In this document: piece after piece, positions 7,771-16,686 of the stretch | How the letters are laid out: every line of letters starts with the position of its first letter | How positions within the stretch are numbered: position 1 is the first letter of the stretch | Assembly: GCA_031274555.1 (NCBI GenBank) | Contig: JAISPZ010000105.1 | Span: forward strand, 1-41,299 | Length of the DNA: 41,299 nucleotides | DNA from: Bacteroidales bacterium | GTDB taxonomy: Bacteria > Bacteroidota > Bacteroidia > Bacteroidales > P3 | Direction of reading: 5' to 3' | Notes under the pieces: model-generated | Databases searched by the model: none | Seen by the model: only the letters and a program-made list of their open reading frames with translations | Told to the model about the DNA's origin: nothing | Translations under genes and position numbers: made by a program

Positions 7771-8256
7771 ATGAAACGAACAATTTTAGCTACCTTATGC
7801 CTACTTATGGCAGGCAGTACAAACGCACAGACAGCAACCAATAAAACATCATCAGATATGCAAGAAGTATATGAATTTGTAAAAAAATGCGGCACTTATT
7901 ACTTGGCAACCGTAGAGGGCGACCAGCCCAGAGTTCGTCCATTCGGCACTATTAACATTTTCGATGGAAAACTGTACATCCAGACAGGGAAATCGAAAAA
8001 CGTGTCAAAGCAAATGCAAGCCAACCCTAAGATAGAAATTTGCGCTTTCGACGAAAGTACAAACAGCTGGATACGCATACAGGCGTTAGCCGTAGAAGAC
8101 AACCGCCGCGAAGCCAAACAAAGTATGCTCGACGCTTACCCCACTCTAAAAAGTATGTATTCTCCAGACGACGACAATACCCAAGTCCTCTACCTCAAAA
8201 ACGTCACCGCAACCCTGTCGTCTTTCTCGAATACCCCAAAAGTAATTACATTCTAA
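7771..8256 (+). CDS. Exported pyridoxamine 5'-phosphate oxidase-like flavoprotein
   Basis: The 161-aa protein opens with a clear signal peptide (MKRTILATLCLLMAGSTNAQ, probable cleavage near residue 19). A split-barrel flavin-binding domain of the PNPOx/NimA-like group follows: YYLATVEGDQPRVRPFG, then KLYIQTGKSKNVSKQM and NPKIEICAF. Members usually sit in the cytoplasm and bind FMN or related cofactors; the exact substrate cannot be read from sequence. Export to the periplasm is the odd feature. Its stop overlaps that of the convergent peroxidase gene by 4 bp. A -7 box precedes it and it is probably monocistronic. Confidence 0.82.
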   Translation: MKRTILATLCLLMAGSTNAQTATNKTSSDMQEVYEFVKKCGTYYLATVEGDQPRVRPFGTINIFDGKLYIQTGKSKNVSKQMQANPKIEICAFDESTNSWIRIQALAVEDNRREAKQSMLDAYPTLKSMYSPDDDNTQVLYLKNVTATLSSFSNTPKVITF

Positions 8257-9281
8257 AGCGGACTCCCCAATTCAGAATTTGTCACAAACGAAGTATCATT
8301 AAGGGAAAGCAGAAATTCCTTCAGACATTCTTTCTGATAAGGCGTTAGCTGTACACCCCCATCGCTTAGATGATGCATCAGCGGACTGATAGTGGGCGAA
8401 AAAACAACATGCTCACTATAATGATCTATCACCTCGTCAAGCGTCTGAAAACGTCCGTCATGCATGTACGGCGCAGTAAATCCCACATTGCGAAGCGTAG
8501 GGATACGATACGGAACACCATCGGCATCCAATCCATTATTCGCCATTAGATACGTAGAAAACAGCATATTTCCCTGCCCCCCGTGACAATGAAAACAATC
8601 CGCGCCCTCCTCAGTTGTAAAAAGAATATAACCCTGCATCTCCTTATCCGTCAATGTACCACGTCCTGTAACATATCGGTCAAAACGAGAATTGGACGAA
8701 ACAAGTATGCGTACAAATTGAGCTATCGCCTTGCAAATGCGGTCAGCCGTAACCTGTTCAGAGCCAAAAACATTCTTAAACATCGGAGGATAAGTCGGAA
8801 TAGATGAAATCGTCTTTACAATTTCATCAAGATTGCCCGCCATTTCGATACTATCGGTAAGTGTCGCACGCACAATTTCTTCAATACTTTTCACATTACC
8901 GTTCCACGTATATCCCTCATGGGTATAAACCAAATTTATAAGTGGCAACATACTCCTGTGAGTGAGCTTGCCCCTGATACCGGGCACTCTACCATTAACG
9001 TTATATCCCGCTTCAAAAGCATATTCCTGTTTATGACAAGAGTGACAACTCATCATACTGTCCGCTTCTGTGCGTCCCGAAAGCCTGCCATCATAAAAAA
9101 GGTATCTGCCAAGTAAAATGCCTTCCTCTGTAAGTGGATTGTCAGACGGTATATTCTGCAACGATGGAAAAAAAGCAGGATTAAACAACACATAAGGGGT
9201 AGGCTCATGCACTTCTTCGGGCTTGGTGTTGCACGAAGCGAGCAGCAATACGGAAAAAAGCAAAATTAAAATTCGTTTCAT
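8253..9281 (-). CDS. Di-haem cytochrome c peroxidase / MbnH-like lipoprotein
   Basis: This 342-aa protein starts with a lipoprotein signal (LLASC, C17). It has two haem c sites, C79-C82-H83 (CHSCH) and C229-C232-H233 (CFHCH), and the family motif YMHDGRF at 272-278. It belongs to the bacterial cytochrome c peroxidase/MauG superfamily. It is translated directly after the MbnP-like gene (ATGA overlap, 9278-9281). That pairing is the MbnH/MbnP arrangement, in which the di-haem enzyme oxidises a tryptophan of its copper-binding partner. A classical H2O2-reducing role is the alternative. It should act in the periplasm, anchored by lipid. Confidence 0.88.
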   Translation of the reverse strand: MKRILILLFSVLLLASCNTKPEEVHEPTPYVLFNPAFFPSLQNIPSDNPLTEEGILLGRYLFYDGRLSGRTEADSMMSCHSCHKQEYAFEAGYNVNGRVPGIRGKLTHRSMLPLINLVYTHEGYTWNGNVKSIEEIVRATLTDSIEMAGNLDEIVKTISSIPTYPPMFKNVFGSEQVTADRICKAIAQFVRILVSSNSRFDRYVTGRGTLTDKEMQGYILFTTEEGADCFHCHGGQGNMLFSTYLMANNGLDADGVPYRIPTLRNVGFTAPYMHDGRFQTLDEVIDHYSEHVVFSPTISPLMHHLSDGGVQLTPYQKECLKEFLLSLNDTSFVTNSELGSPL

Positions 9282-10027
9282 TTTTTTACAACACTAAAAA
9301 TATACTTCACCCTATCTTTTAATACCTCTTGCGCTGTGCTGTTTTGCATTATAGCACCGCCCATTTGATTAAAATCCCAAGTAGGAGGAACGTTAAACCA
9401 CTTATCCAAGGCCATATTTATCTGCAAATTCACTACTCCCATCTCTGTCATAAAAACCCTTTGAGGAAAAGAAAGACGAATACCGTCCTCAGCCTTAAAA
9501 TGAAGTCCAAATGTGTTAAATACAGTATCGCTACTTTTATTTTTCCACCGTCCGTCTATCTTCATAAAATGGTAACCACCGCCGAGTTGTTCGGGCCAAA
9601 ACATATTACTTTCGGGCGGGTCGGTAAAATATCCGCTAACACCTGAAGTAAGTCCGAAAAAAAACACCACACTGTCATAAACACCCGCAGGCATTTCCCT
9701 TAAAGATGTCCATGAAAGCGTTGATGGAACAGACAAATCTATATAATGAACACCATTGTCGTCCAACATCAACGTAGAGCCGCTTGCACTCACGAGCGAA
9801 ATATCCGAAATAAAATACTGAATACTGCTTATATTTATAAAATTGCTCGAATGAATAGAATCAAACCTGTACGTTGTGTCATCAATATGAGCGTTGAGAT
9901 TACCTGCTGTATAGGACTTTGTACTCCACGAAAGAGTAAAGTCGATTTTTACAGAGCCTTTCATATCGTGGTCTTTGCAGGAAACGAGAAAAATCGGAAT
10001 GAGTAAGTATAAAAAAAATTTCAGCAT
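9278..10027 (-). CDS. MbnP-like copper-binding lipoprotein
   Basis: This is a 249-aa lipoprotein (MLKFFLYLLIPIFLVSC, C17). The body fits the MbnP family: VKIDFTLSW, FINISSIQYFISDISL, then PAGVYDSVVFFFGL and MFWPEQLGGGYHFMKIDG (W144). MbnP proteins bind copper, and a conserved Trp is converted to kynurenine by the partner MbnH; the downstream di-haem gene fits that partner. The start at 10027 is chosen because the signal peptide begins there and a promoter box lies 10 bp upstream; the frame is open further upstream, but that part is antisense to grpE. No methanobactin genes are nearby, so this is the widespread orphan pair of unknown role. Confidence 0.82.
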   Translation of the reverse strand: MLKFFLYLLIPIFLVSCKDHDMKGSVKIDFTLSWSTKSYTAGNLNAHIDDTTYRFDSIHSSNFINISSIQYFISDISLVSASGSTLMLDDNGVHYIDLSVPSTLSWTSLREMPAGVYDSVVFFFGLTSGVSGYFTDPPESNMFWPEQLGGGYHFMKIDGRWKNKSSDTVFNTFGLHFKAEDGIRLSFPQRVFMTEMGVVNLQINMALDKWFNVPPTWDFNQMGGAIMQNSTAQEVLKDRVKYIFSVVKK

Positions 10028-10037
10028 AAATATATTA

Positions 10038-10045
10038 CAAAGGTA
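10038..10045 (-). promoter_or_regulatory. Bacteroidota -7 box for the mbnP-mbnH operon
   Basis: TACCTTTG on the minus strand, 10 bp upstream of the ATG at 10027. This implies a very short leader and supports that start. Confidence 0.6.
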
Positions 10046-10151
10046 AGTGTTTTTAGCATAAACTTTTTTTCTGCCAATTTGACACAAAATAGATATATGG
10101 TACTTCTTTTGAATGTTCTTTTGAATGTAAAGAAAAAAAATATAAGGGAGT

Positions 10152-10676
10152 ATGAATTTTGAAGATTTAAAAAACAAAATTTTTGAGAAAGACACTACAT
10201 CCGACAACACGGATATAGAGGGTGCGGAAAACGCAGAAAACGCACAGACAGCAACAGAAGAAGATGTCACGCTTGCAGAGGTAGAAGACAAATATATACG
10301 CCTTGTGGCAGAGTTTGACAATTTCCGCAAGCGTACATTAAAAGAAAGATTAGAACTTATTCAGACTGCTTCGGAAGAAACTATTACTGACATTCTTCCT
10401 GTCGTTGATGACTTGGAACGCGCTATCGGCTCAATGGATGAGCAAACGAAACAAGGTATCGAACTTATATATCAAAAACTTATTAAGATACTTTCGTCAA
10501 AAGGAGTCGTTGCGATTGATGTGACAGGTGAGCCGTTTAATGAAGATACGAGCGAAGCTGTTGCGCGAATACCGGCAGAGAAAGACAAAAGTGGGGTTGT
10601 GGTGGACGTGGTTGAAAAAGGTTATAGAATGTACGACAAAATAATTCGCTACGCAAAAGTAGTGGTTGGGGAATAA
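10152..10676 (+). CDS. grpE: GrpE, nucleotide exchange factor of DnaK
   Basis: The 174-aa protein has the normal GrpE plan. It begins with an acidic, variable N-terminus (1-45) and a long coiled coil ([20 protein letters not shown]). The conserved head follows, with [12 protein letters not shown] and [19 protein letters not shown], ending [18 protein letters not shown]. It releases ADP from DnaK and works with DnaJ, whose gene follows after 4 bp. GGGAG upstream of the ATG may act as ribosome site. A divergent promoter region with the mbnP operon lies at 10028-10151 and contains a short direct repeat (TTCTTTTGAATG twice). Confidence 0.95.
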   Translation: MNFEDLKNKIFEKDTTSDNTDIEGAENAENAQTATEEDVTLAEVEDKYIRLVAEFDNFRKRTLKERLELIQTASEETITDILPVVDDLERAIGSMDEQTKQGIELIYQKLIKILSSKGVVAIDVTGEPFNEDTSEAVARIPAEKDKSGVVVDVVEKGYRMYDKIIRYAKVVVGE

Positions 10677-10680
10677 AATT

Positions 10681-13515
10681 ATGGCAGAAAAAAGAGATTA
10701 TTATGAAGTGCTTGGCGTGAGCAAGACAGCCAATGCTGACGAACTGAAAAAGGCATATCGCAAACTCGCTTTGCAGTATCACCCTGACCGCAATCCTGAT
10801 GATAAGCAAGCCGAAGAAAAATTTAAGGAAGCGGCAGAGGCTTATGAAGTTTTAAGCGACACAAACAAACGTGCCCGCTACGACCAGTTTGGTCACGCAG
10901 GCATGGGTGGTGTTGATGGTGGTGGATATGGTGGCGGCTTTGAGGGATTTTCTGACCTTGGCGACATTTTCTCGCACTTTGCTGACCAATTTGCCGAATG
11001 GGGCATTGGTGGAAACTTTGGCGGAGCTTTTTCCAATAGAAGCAGACGCAGGAATATCGTGCAGCGTGGCACAGATTTACGTATCAATATGCAACTTACG
11101 CTTGAGGAAATTGCAAAAGGACTTGAGAAGAAAGTCAAAATCAAAAAGCAGGTCGCCTGCAATTTCTGTCATGGCACAGGCGAAGCAAACGGCAATGCCC
11201 ACAAGCAATGCCCCACCTGTCACGGACGAGGACAGGTCATTCAACAAGTGCAAAGTTTTTTTGGTATGATGCAATCGGCAGCCATCTGTCCCACTTGTGG
11301 CGGTAGCGGCGAAGTTATCACCGAAAAATGTAAGGAATGTAGCGGACAGGGCGTTAAGACTGGCGAAGAAACAGTTTCCATAAGAATACCCGCAGGTGTG
11401 GCAGGCGGTATGGAACTCTCGCTACAAGGAAAAGGTAATGCCGCACGAGGCGGCATCGCAGGCGACCTGATAGTACGCATTAGCGAAACTCCACACGAAT
11501 TATTCAAACGTGACGGACGTAACTTGCATTACGACCTGCACATAAGTTTTGCCGATACAGCACTTGGCACAAATGTCGAAGTGCCCACTCTCGACGGCAA
11601 AGCCCGCATAAAAATTGAGGCAGGAACTCCAGCCGGAAAACTCTTACGGTTAAGAGGTAAGGGAATACCAGACGTGCAAGGCTATAAGCCAAGAGGCGAC
11701 ATGATTGTCAATGTGAACGTATGGATACCAAAACATCTTTCAAAAGAGGAAAAAGAATGGCTTACAAAATCAAAAGAAATGGAAATGATGAAACCAAATC
11801 CCGATAAAAAAGATCCCGGATTTTTTGAACGAATGAGAGAATATTTTGGGACGATACTCTTGCTCTTATGCACCGTTTTCGCACTTACTCCGTGCAAAGC
11901 GACAATATCAGGTGGCACTTCCGATACTACGAACAGCGTGGCGGCGGCAAGCAACGTAACGACAACGGCAAGCAACGCGACAACGGCAAGCACCGTGCCC
12001 ATCCAAAAAGACACCGCCACCGAAACGGAAAAAGACCCTACCATTATAGACCAAAGCACCGAAAAAGCAAAAGAAGCAATTCAAGACGTCAAAGAATACG
12101 GAAAAGAACAGTACCAGAATGTCAAGGAAACCACAAAAGAGGTGTTAGGCAAAACGAAAGAAGGATTAAAACAAGCTAAGGAAGAAGCCACAGGATGGTT
12201 TAAGACAAACGTCATGGCAAATATTACAGGTGATTTTTCTAACAAAATGCGTCAGGATAACGCCGAATTTGCTAAAAATCTCTACGATAAAATGTGGCAA
12301 CCATATACCCTTACATCAGACCCATCCCCCGTTTTCAGTAATGTCAGAACGCTCGAAGCGATACTCAATACAGGCGAAATGCCCTGTATTGTAACAGAAA
12401 AACTTGACGATTTTGAAAACAAAAATCCTGCCGGATACACATCCGATGCCTCTAAGACACTCATCGATAAACTCTTGAAAAAAGAGCCTGTAACGATAAC
12501 TCTTTACGGAACAAAGTTCAAATTCCTTTTTGACAAATCAATTACGCAAATGGGCTTAGGCAGCAAGACGGACGAAAAGTCGATTTCCCGTTTTTGGACA
12601 CGTCTTTCGGATGCAGCATATCAAGTGTTGCTCTATCAGATTATAGATTACCGCAACAATTTTAATTTGCCCGATATTTCCCTCTACGAGCTTACAAATG
12701 CACTCGCAAAAGCACTGTACCCAAAAGATCAAACAGGTGCGACTCAAACTGTTTTTTCCTGTTTTATGCTCAACCAGTGCGGCTACGATTTACGCCTTGC
12801 CCGCAAGGGGGAAGACAAAGAGGCAGCCCTTGTCCTACTCTACCCTTTCTACGAAAAGGTATATGATTATCCGTATCTCACATTAAACGAAAAAAACTAC
12901 TATCTACTCGAAGATCTGCCTGCAAGACAGAAAAAAATCACACTCTACTGCTACGATTTCAGTCACGCAGGTGCGACACTTCCTCTAACACTCCATTGGA
13001 ACGCAGCCGACTGCAAACTGTCACACATCTATGAAAAATCAAGCGACAATCTCGTTTATGACGGACGGCTTCAAACACTATACAAGTCATATCCCAACAG
13101 CCAAATAAACGTATATGCGGAAAGCGGTCTTGGCGCATTGCTTGCAAAAACAATTAAAGCAAAACTCGGCGACACACAGACACTTGCTTCATTAAAAAGA
13201 TTTGTAAGCAGACAATTTACCGAAATGGGAAAACGTCAGGCGAAAGTGGGGGACAAGTATCTTTTTCCCGAAGAAATGATTGCTGCCAAAGGCGGTGACG
13301 AACGCGACAGAATGATTATGCTCGGTCTGCTAATCCGCGAAATTCTGCACCTGCCGACAGTACTCGTCATCTATGACGGCTTCATCACTCTCGGCGTACA
13401 GTCTCCCGACCCCATCAACGGCGACTACGTAACGGTAGAAGCCCAAAAGTACGAACTCCTCTCCACCGTCCCGGCTTCCAAAAGAAAAGAAACCGCCAAA
13501 GTCATAAGATTTTAA
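10681..13515 (+). CDS. dnaJ: DnaJ fused to a membrane segment and a degenerate transglutaminase-like domain
   Basis: Residues 1-390 are a complete class I DnaJ. It has a J domain with HPD at 34-36, a G/F-rich linker at 71-117, four zinc motifs (C160/C163, C177/C180, C203/C206, C217/C220), the client-binding domains and the usual end [10 protein letters not shown]. No stop follows. The frame runs into a hydrophobic segment (391-407, [17 protein letters not shown]), a Thr/Ser/Ala linker, a Lys/Glu helix (about 455-500) and a domain ending at 944. Around 873-876 and 895-915 (DERD, LVIYDGF, NGDYV) it resembles periplasmic transglutaminase-like proteins of Bacteroidota, but Glu (874) and Phe (901) stand where Cys and His are expected. 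M385 could start a separate exported protein with [12 protein letters not shown] as signal peptide. The ATG at 10681 follows grpE by 4 bp; the upstream extension is unlikely. Confidence 0.85.
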   Translation: MAEKRDYYEVLGVSKTANADELKKAYRKLALQYHPDRNPDDKQAEEKFKEAAEAYEVLSDTNKRARYDQFGHAGMGGVDGGGYGGGFEGFSDLGDIFSHFADQFAEWGIGGNFGGAFSNRSRRRNIVQRGTDLRINMQLTLEEIAKGLEKKVKIKKQVACNFCHGTGEANGNAHKQCPTCHGRGQVIQQVQSFFGMMQSAAICPTCGGSGEVITEKCKECSGQGVKTGEETVSIRIPAGVAGGMELSLQGKGNAARGGIAGDLIVRISETPHELFKRDGRNLHYDLHISFADTALGTNVEVPTLDGKARIKIEAGTPAGKLLRLRGKGIPDVQGYKPRGDMIVNVNVWIPKHLSKEEKEWLTKSKEMEMMKPNPDKKDPGFFERMREYFGTILLLLCTVFALTPCKATISGGTSDTTNSVAAASNVTTTASNATTASTVPIQKDTATETEKDPTIIDQSTEKAKEAIQDVKEYGKEQYQNVKETTKEVLGKTKEGLKQAKEEATGWFKTNVMANITGDFSNKMRQDNAEFAKNLYDKMWQPYTLTSDPSPVFSNVRTLEAILNTGEMPCIVTEKLDDFENKNPAGYTSDASKTLIDKLLKKEPVTITLYGTKFKFLFDKSITQMGLGSKTDEKSISRFWTRLSDAAYQVLLYQIIDYRNNFNLPDISLYELTNALAKALYPKDQTGATQTVFSCFMLNQCGYDLRLARKGEDKEAALVLLYPFYEKVYDYPYLTLNEKNYYLLEDLPARQKKITLYCYDFSHAGATLPLTLHWNAADCKLSHIYEKSSDNLVYDGRLQTLYKSYPNSQINVYAESGLGALLAKTIKAKLGDTQTLASLKRFVSRQFTEMGKRQAKVGDKYLFPEEMIAAKGGDERDRMIMLGLLIREILHLPTVLVIYDGFITLGVQSPDPINGDYVTVEAQKYELLSTVPASKRKETAKVIRF

Positions 13516-13565
13516 ACCGCCAAAATAAAATCACCGCCAAAATCACCGCAGGATAGGCACATTCA

Positions 13566-13922
13566 TTAATACGCCTGAACGAGGACGTTCGTAGGGATGT
13601 GCATTTTGCTGTTGAGTTGGCGTATCATGGAAAGTGACAGTTTTCTTTTTCTGTTTAGAATTTCGCTCGCGCGGCTTTTTAAGCCGACAACGTTTGCCAA
13701 ATCCTGCCGATTATATGCCATCTGTTCCATTCTGAATTTAATAGCCTCGACAGGGTCAGGCATATCAATAGGAAAATGTTCATTTTCGTATTGATCTACC
13801 AAAATACCCAATACTTCGAGTTCGTCGCCCTCAGGTGTTCCGAGTTTTGCATCAAAGATTACTTCTAAACGCGCGAGTGCGTCATTGTAGTCTTGTTCCG
13901 TTTTGATTGCTTTTAGTTTCAT
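13566..13922 (-). CDS. higA: HigA-type antitoxin (HTH)
   Basis: The 118-aa protein starts MKLKAIKTEQDYNDALARLE. Its C-terminal HTH reads YNRQDLANVVGLKSRASEIL, then NRKRKLSLSMIRQL, typical of HigA antitoxins paired with HigB toxins. The start at 13922 is preceded by AAAGGA and matches the family N-terminus; the longer frame adds 15 residues overlapping the toxin end. It follows the toxin gene by 16 bp, the reversed toxin-first order of higBA systems. HigA neutralises HigB and represses the operon, probably at the inverted repeat 14274-14288. Confidence 0.88.
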   Translation of the reverse strand: MKLKAIKTEQDYNDALARLEVIFDAKLGTPEGDELEVLGILVDQYENEHFPIDMPDPVEAIKFRMEQMAYNRQDLANVVGLKSRASEILNRKRKLSLSMIRQLNSKMHIPTNVLVQAY

Positions 13923-13938
13923 TATGTGTATCCTTTCT

Positions 13939-14232
13939 TTATATTCTGTTTGCATTGACTTTGTCATATTCTGCGTGTGTGCCGATAAATCTAATCCAAA
14001 CCATTTGATAGTCGTAATTAATTTTTACTATCAGTCTGTAATCGTTTCCCTTGATATTAAACACAACTCTGTTGTCGTTTAGAATACTCGCACTCGGGTA
14101 TTCTCGTTTTATCTGATTAGGCGTTAGCCACTGTGCACCATTCGCCTCTTGAAACCATGATTTTAGTTGTTGTTCACTGTTAGGATGAATACTCCAAAAA
14201 TCGCGGAGTGTTTTTTTTGCAATTATTCTCAT
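13939..14232 (-). CDS. higB: HigB-type mRNA interferase toxin
   Basis: The 97-aa basic protein reads MRIIAKKTLRDFWSIHPNSE, NDNRVVFNIKGNDYRLIVKI and MVWIRFIGTHAEYDKV. This is the HigB toxin fold of the RelE superfamily; these enzymes cleave ribosome-associated mRNA. It is first in a two-gene operon with higA, behind a clear Bacteroidota promoter. It is full length with no visible damage. The pair may be a stability or phage-defence module; its position next to recO-comF gives no further hint. Confidence 0.9.
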   Translation of the reverse strand: MRIIAKKTLRDFWSIHPNSEQQLKSWFQEANGAQWLTPNQIKREYPSASILNDNRVVFNIKGNDYRLIVKINYDYQMVWIRFIGTHAEYDKVNANRI

Positions 14233-14247
14233 TTCTTTAATTGTTTA

Positions 14248-14280
14248 CAAAGGTAATAAATATTTTTGATATTTTCCCAA
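14248..14280 (-). promoter_or_regulatory. higBA promoter (-33 TTG, -7 TACCTTTG)
   Basis: On the minus strand, TTG (14278-14280), a 22-bp spacer and TACCTTTG (14248-14255) lie 15 bp upstream of the higB ATG. This is the best complete Bacteroidota promoter in the window. Confidence 0.7.
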
Positions 14281-14288
14281 TATGGGAA
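14274..14288. promoter_or_regulatory. Candidate HigA operator
   Basis: Inverted repeat TTCCCA-ATA-TGGGAA overlaps the -33 element of the higBA promoter. HTH antitoxins usually repress from such palindromes. Confidence 0.55.
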
Positions 14289-14306
14289 CACTTTTTACTT
14301 TTTTTT

Positions 14307-14357
14307 TATACGGCGGACAACAGTTACATCTTTTATTCGGCGGACAACGGCTACATC
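14307..14357. repeat. Two 24-bp direct repeats between higBA and comF
   Basis: TATACGGCGGACAACAGTTA continues to 14330 and is repeated with four changes at 14334-14357, where it overlaps the comF stop. No function is evident. Confidence 0.7.
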
Positions 14358-15037
14358 GGAGTAGCAATTGCAACAACACTGACACTAACGTTGGCTATTT
14401 TAAGCAGTTCCTTTGCACAGCGTTCTACTGTTGCTCCTGTTGTAACAACGTCATCCACCAAGAGGATATGTTTGTTTTCGAGCAGAGCGATATTTTCCGA
14501 CAGTGAAAATCCGTCAAGCATATTTTCGTAACGCTCATAGCGGTTTTTTCTGGTTTGGCTGTCGCCACTTTCGGGTTTTATAAGTATGTTTTCTAATATG
14601 GGACGATTAAAATGTGCTAACAAGCCCTCTGCAATTACTTTTGCCTGATTGTACCCTCTTAACTTTTCCTTTCTTGTATTGACAGGCACAGGAACTATGC
14701 AATCGACTTTATCATATCTACCGCAGGCAGCGAGTATTTTTCCTGCCTTCTTGCCGAGAAACGCACCAATATGGCTGCCACCGCTATATTTCAATGTATG
14801 GAGCATTTTTTGCAGTATTCCACCTTGGGTGAAATAAAAAATAGCAGATGCTTCTTTTAACGGCACACGTCCAAAAAGTTCGTTAGACACAGGATTTAAC
14901 CATTCTTTTTCAAAGCCCGTCAGCGGCAATTGCAAAAGACATTCAGCACAAAGACTGTCTTCCCCTCTACCTAAGATCTTATTACATCCTGTACAGCAAT
15001 TTGGATATATCAAGTCAAAAAAATCAGAAATAATCAT
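14351..15037 (-). CDS. comF: ComF-family phosphoribosyltransferase-like protein
   Basis: The 228-aa protein has an N-terminal zinc ribbon (C14, C15, C18, C30, C33) followed by a type I PRTase-like domain. The middle shows VDCIVPVPVNTRKEKLRGYN; the PRPP-binding motif is HILLVDDVVTTGATVE near 190. ComF proteins are linked to uptake and handling of transformed DNA, although many Bacteroidota carry one without known competence. It starts 3 bp after recO, so both are translated from one message. Confidence 0.9.
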   Translation of the reverse strand: MIISDFFDLIYPNCCTGCNKILGRGEDSLCAECLLQLPLTGFEKEWLNPVSNELFGRVPLKEASAIFYFTQGGILQKMLHTLKYSGGSHIGAFLGKKAGKILAACGRYDKVDCIVPVPVNTRKEKLRGYNQAKVIAEGLLAHFNRPILENILIKPESGDSQTRKNRYERYENMLDGFSLSENIALLENKHILLVDDVVTTGATVERCAKELLKIANVSVSVVAIATPM

Positions 15038-15040
15038 TTT

Positions 15041-15730
15041 CTAAGAGAAGACTTCATGTAAAACAGACAAAGAATGAACATTATCAACACCAAGATGAAC
15101 GCGATAGTATGATAGAATTGCTTCGAGCAGTAACAACCTGTCCTCTATTTTGCGATAATGTAACAGATTGCTAAAAAGCATTGCTTTATGCCCTTCAAAA
15201 AAATTATTATGCAAAGGTCTATCCAAGCAAAAACATCCGTTCTGCAAATCAAAATACGGACTGCCTGAAATATTTTTTTGCGGATAAAATCCGAGATGAA
15301 CAGTTAAATCTAACAAAAATAAAATATGAAAATCGGAATTACTGTCTGTGCTGTCAAACTCTTTAAATTTATCTTGCATAAAATCGAACAGAACAGTATT
15401 CTTCGCTTCACTGCCAAGACTCTGCGAAAGGACTTCTGCGAGGAACATTGCTACCGTACTTTTTTTTATATCTTGATGTAATGTTTTGTACGGATAGCAA
15501 ATTCTCACATCTTTGATATATCGCAATGAGTTGTCGTTCGCTTTCATCACAAATTCAAGTTGCGTGAGTGGTAGAAAAAACGCTGTTTTCGCTCCTCTTG
15601 CGCTCTTTGTCCCAAGCCCTTTAACAATAAAGTGGCACATTCCTTCGCTGCGAGTGAATATATGCACTATACTTCCCGTATCTCCGTACTTGATACGGCG
15701 CAATACTATACCTTCTGTTAAAATTTGCAT
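15041..15730 (-). CDS. recO: DNA repair protein RecO
   Basis: The 229-aa protein starts MQILTEGIVLRRIKYGDTGS, with the OB-fold N-terminus (IVHIFTRSEGMCHFIVKGLG). A helical domain follows (AMFLAEVLSQSL; FLLDLTVHLGFYPQ; FDLQNGCFC). RecO loads RecA with RecR in the RecFOR recombination pathway. Length and motif order are normal. It is transcribed with comF and divergently from the CPBP protease; the 20-bp gap to that gene holds both promoters' core parts. Confidence 0.93.
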   Translation of the reverse strand: MQILTEGIVLRRIKYGDTGSIVHIFTRSEGMCHFIVKGLGTKSARGAKTAFFLPLTQLEFVMKANDNSLRYIKDVRICYPYKTLHQDIKKSTVAMFLAEVLSQSLGSEAKNTVLFDFMQDKFKEFDSTDSNSDFHILFLLDLTVHLGFYPQKNISGSPYFDLQNGCFCLDRPLHNNFFEGHKAMLFSNLLHYRKIEDRLLLLEAILSYYRVHLGVDNVHSLSVLHEVFS

Positions 15731-15738
15731 TATATCTT

Positions 15739-15746
15739 TAACTTTG
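15739..15746 (+). promoter_or_regulatory. Bacteroidota -7 box (TAACTTTG)
   Basis: A TAnnTTTG match that ends 4 bp before the ATG at 15751. The message would be almost leaderless. Confidence 0.5.
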
Positions 15747-15750
15747 CATT

Positions 15751-16680
15751 ATGAGCAAAAACATTTTTTCTATTAAAAGCACACCTGCATGGCTTCAAAT
15801 CATTTACTTCTTTCTTTTGTCTGCCGGATGTTTTATTATTTTTTCCGTTATATCATCAATAATACTCGTCGCAGTAGGACGTGATACCGATACACTGTGG
15901 ACACCACTAACACTTTGGCTTACTCAATTCATCACTGCTGTCGGTCTATTTATTATTCCTGCACTTTGGTTTTGTTATGTAAGGGAAGAAAAGTTAAGTA
16001 TTTTTTTTAATTTATCAAAACGTTTTAGTTATTCGTGGCTATGGTGGATATTATTATGGATAGTCACCATTCCACTACTAAGTTGGATAATAAAATGGAA
16101 CGCTGACATATCTTTCCCTGCTTCATTTTCCGCGCTCGAAAATTGGCTGCGAACTATGGAAAAATCAGCCGAACAAGTTACAAATATACTTCTTTCACAA
16201 GTTTCATTCAAAGGAATTGTTCTAAATCTTCTCATTATTGCCATTCTTCCTGCTATTGCCGAAGAATTATTTTTCAGAGGTGTTATTTTACGTCTGCTTT
16301 CCGAATGGTGGGGTAAAAAATCTGCTACCAAAACCAACAACACTTTCCCCATTTCCCATATCGCCGTCTGGGTATCGGCAATAATTTTCAGCGCACTGCA
16401 CTTCCAATTTTTCGGCTTTATTCCACGTATGCTACTCGGAGTACTTCTCGGATATGCTTACGTTTGCAGTGGATCATTACTTTTACCAATCCTTATTCAT
16501 TTTACAAATAACGCTATTGCAACAGTGTTTTATTCAAGCAGCAATCCGATGTTTAACCAAAACATTGACACTCCTGTTCCCACTATTTGGGTTATAATAA
16601 GTATTGTTGCCACAGTAGCGGTAATAGTAGCAATTGTCAAAAACCGCCAAAATCATCCTTTTGACAACTCACAAAAATAA
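15751..16680 (+). CDS. CPBP-family intramembrane metalloprotease
   Basis: The 309-aa polytopic membrane protein has the CPBP (CAAX protease and bacteriocin-processing) signatures EELFFRGVILRLL (E171, E172, R176), SALHFQF (H217) and ILIHFTNN (H250, N254) in successive membrane helices. About eight hydrophobic segments are visible. Bacterial members cleave unknown membrane substrates, and some give self-immunity to bacteriocins. It ends 6 bp from the convergent 928-aa effector-like gene. A protective role there is conceivable but rests only on proximity. Confidence 0.9.
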   Translation: MSKNIFSIKSTPAWLQIIYFFLLSAGCFIIFSVISSIILVAVGRDTDTLWTPLTLWLTQFITAVGLFIIPALWFCYVREEKLSIFFNLSKRFSYSWLWWILLWIVTIPLLSWIIKWNADISFPASFSALENWLRTMEKSAEQVTNILLSQVSFKGIVLNLLIIAILPAIAEELFFRGVILRLLSEWWGKKSATKTNNTFPISHIAVWVSAIIFSALHFQFFGFIPRMLLGVLLGYAYVCSGSLLLPILIHFTNNAIATVFYSSSNPMFNQNIDTPVPTIWVIISIVATVAVIVAIVKNRQNHPFDNSQK

Positions 16681-16686
16681 TACATT

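Noticed and set aside
10028-10330. Upstream extension of the mbnP frame to 350 aa
   Set aside because: The extra 101 residues are antisense to grpE. The signal peptide and a promoter box place the start at 10027.
14241-14531. 96-aa and 74-aa plus-strand frames between higBA and comF
   Set aside because: They consist of the 24-bp direct repeats plus the comF antisense strand.
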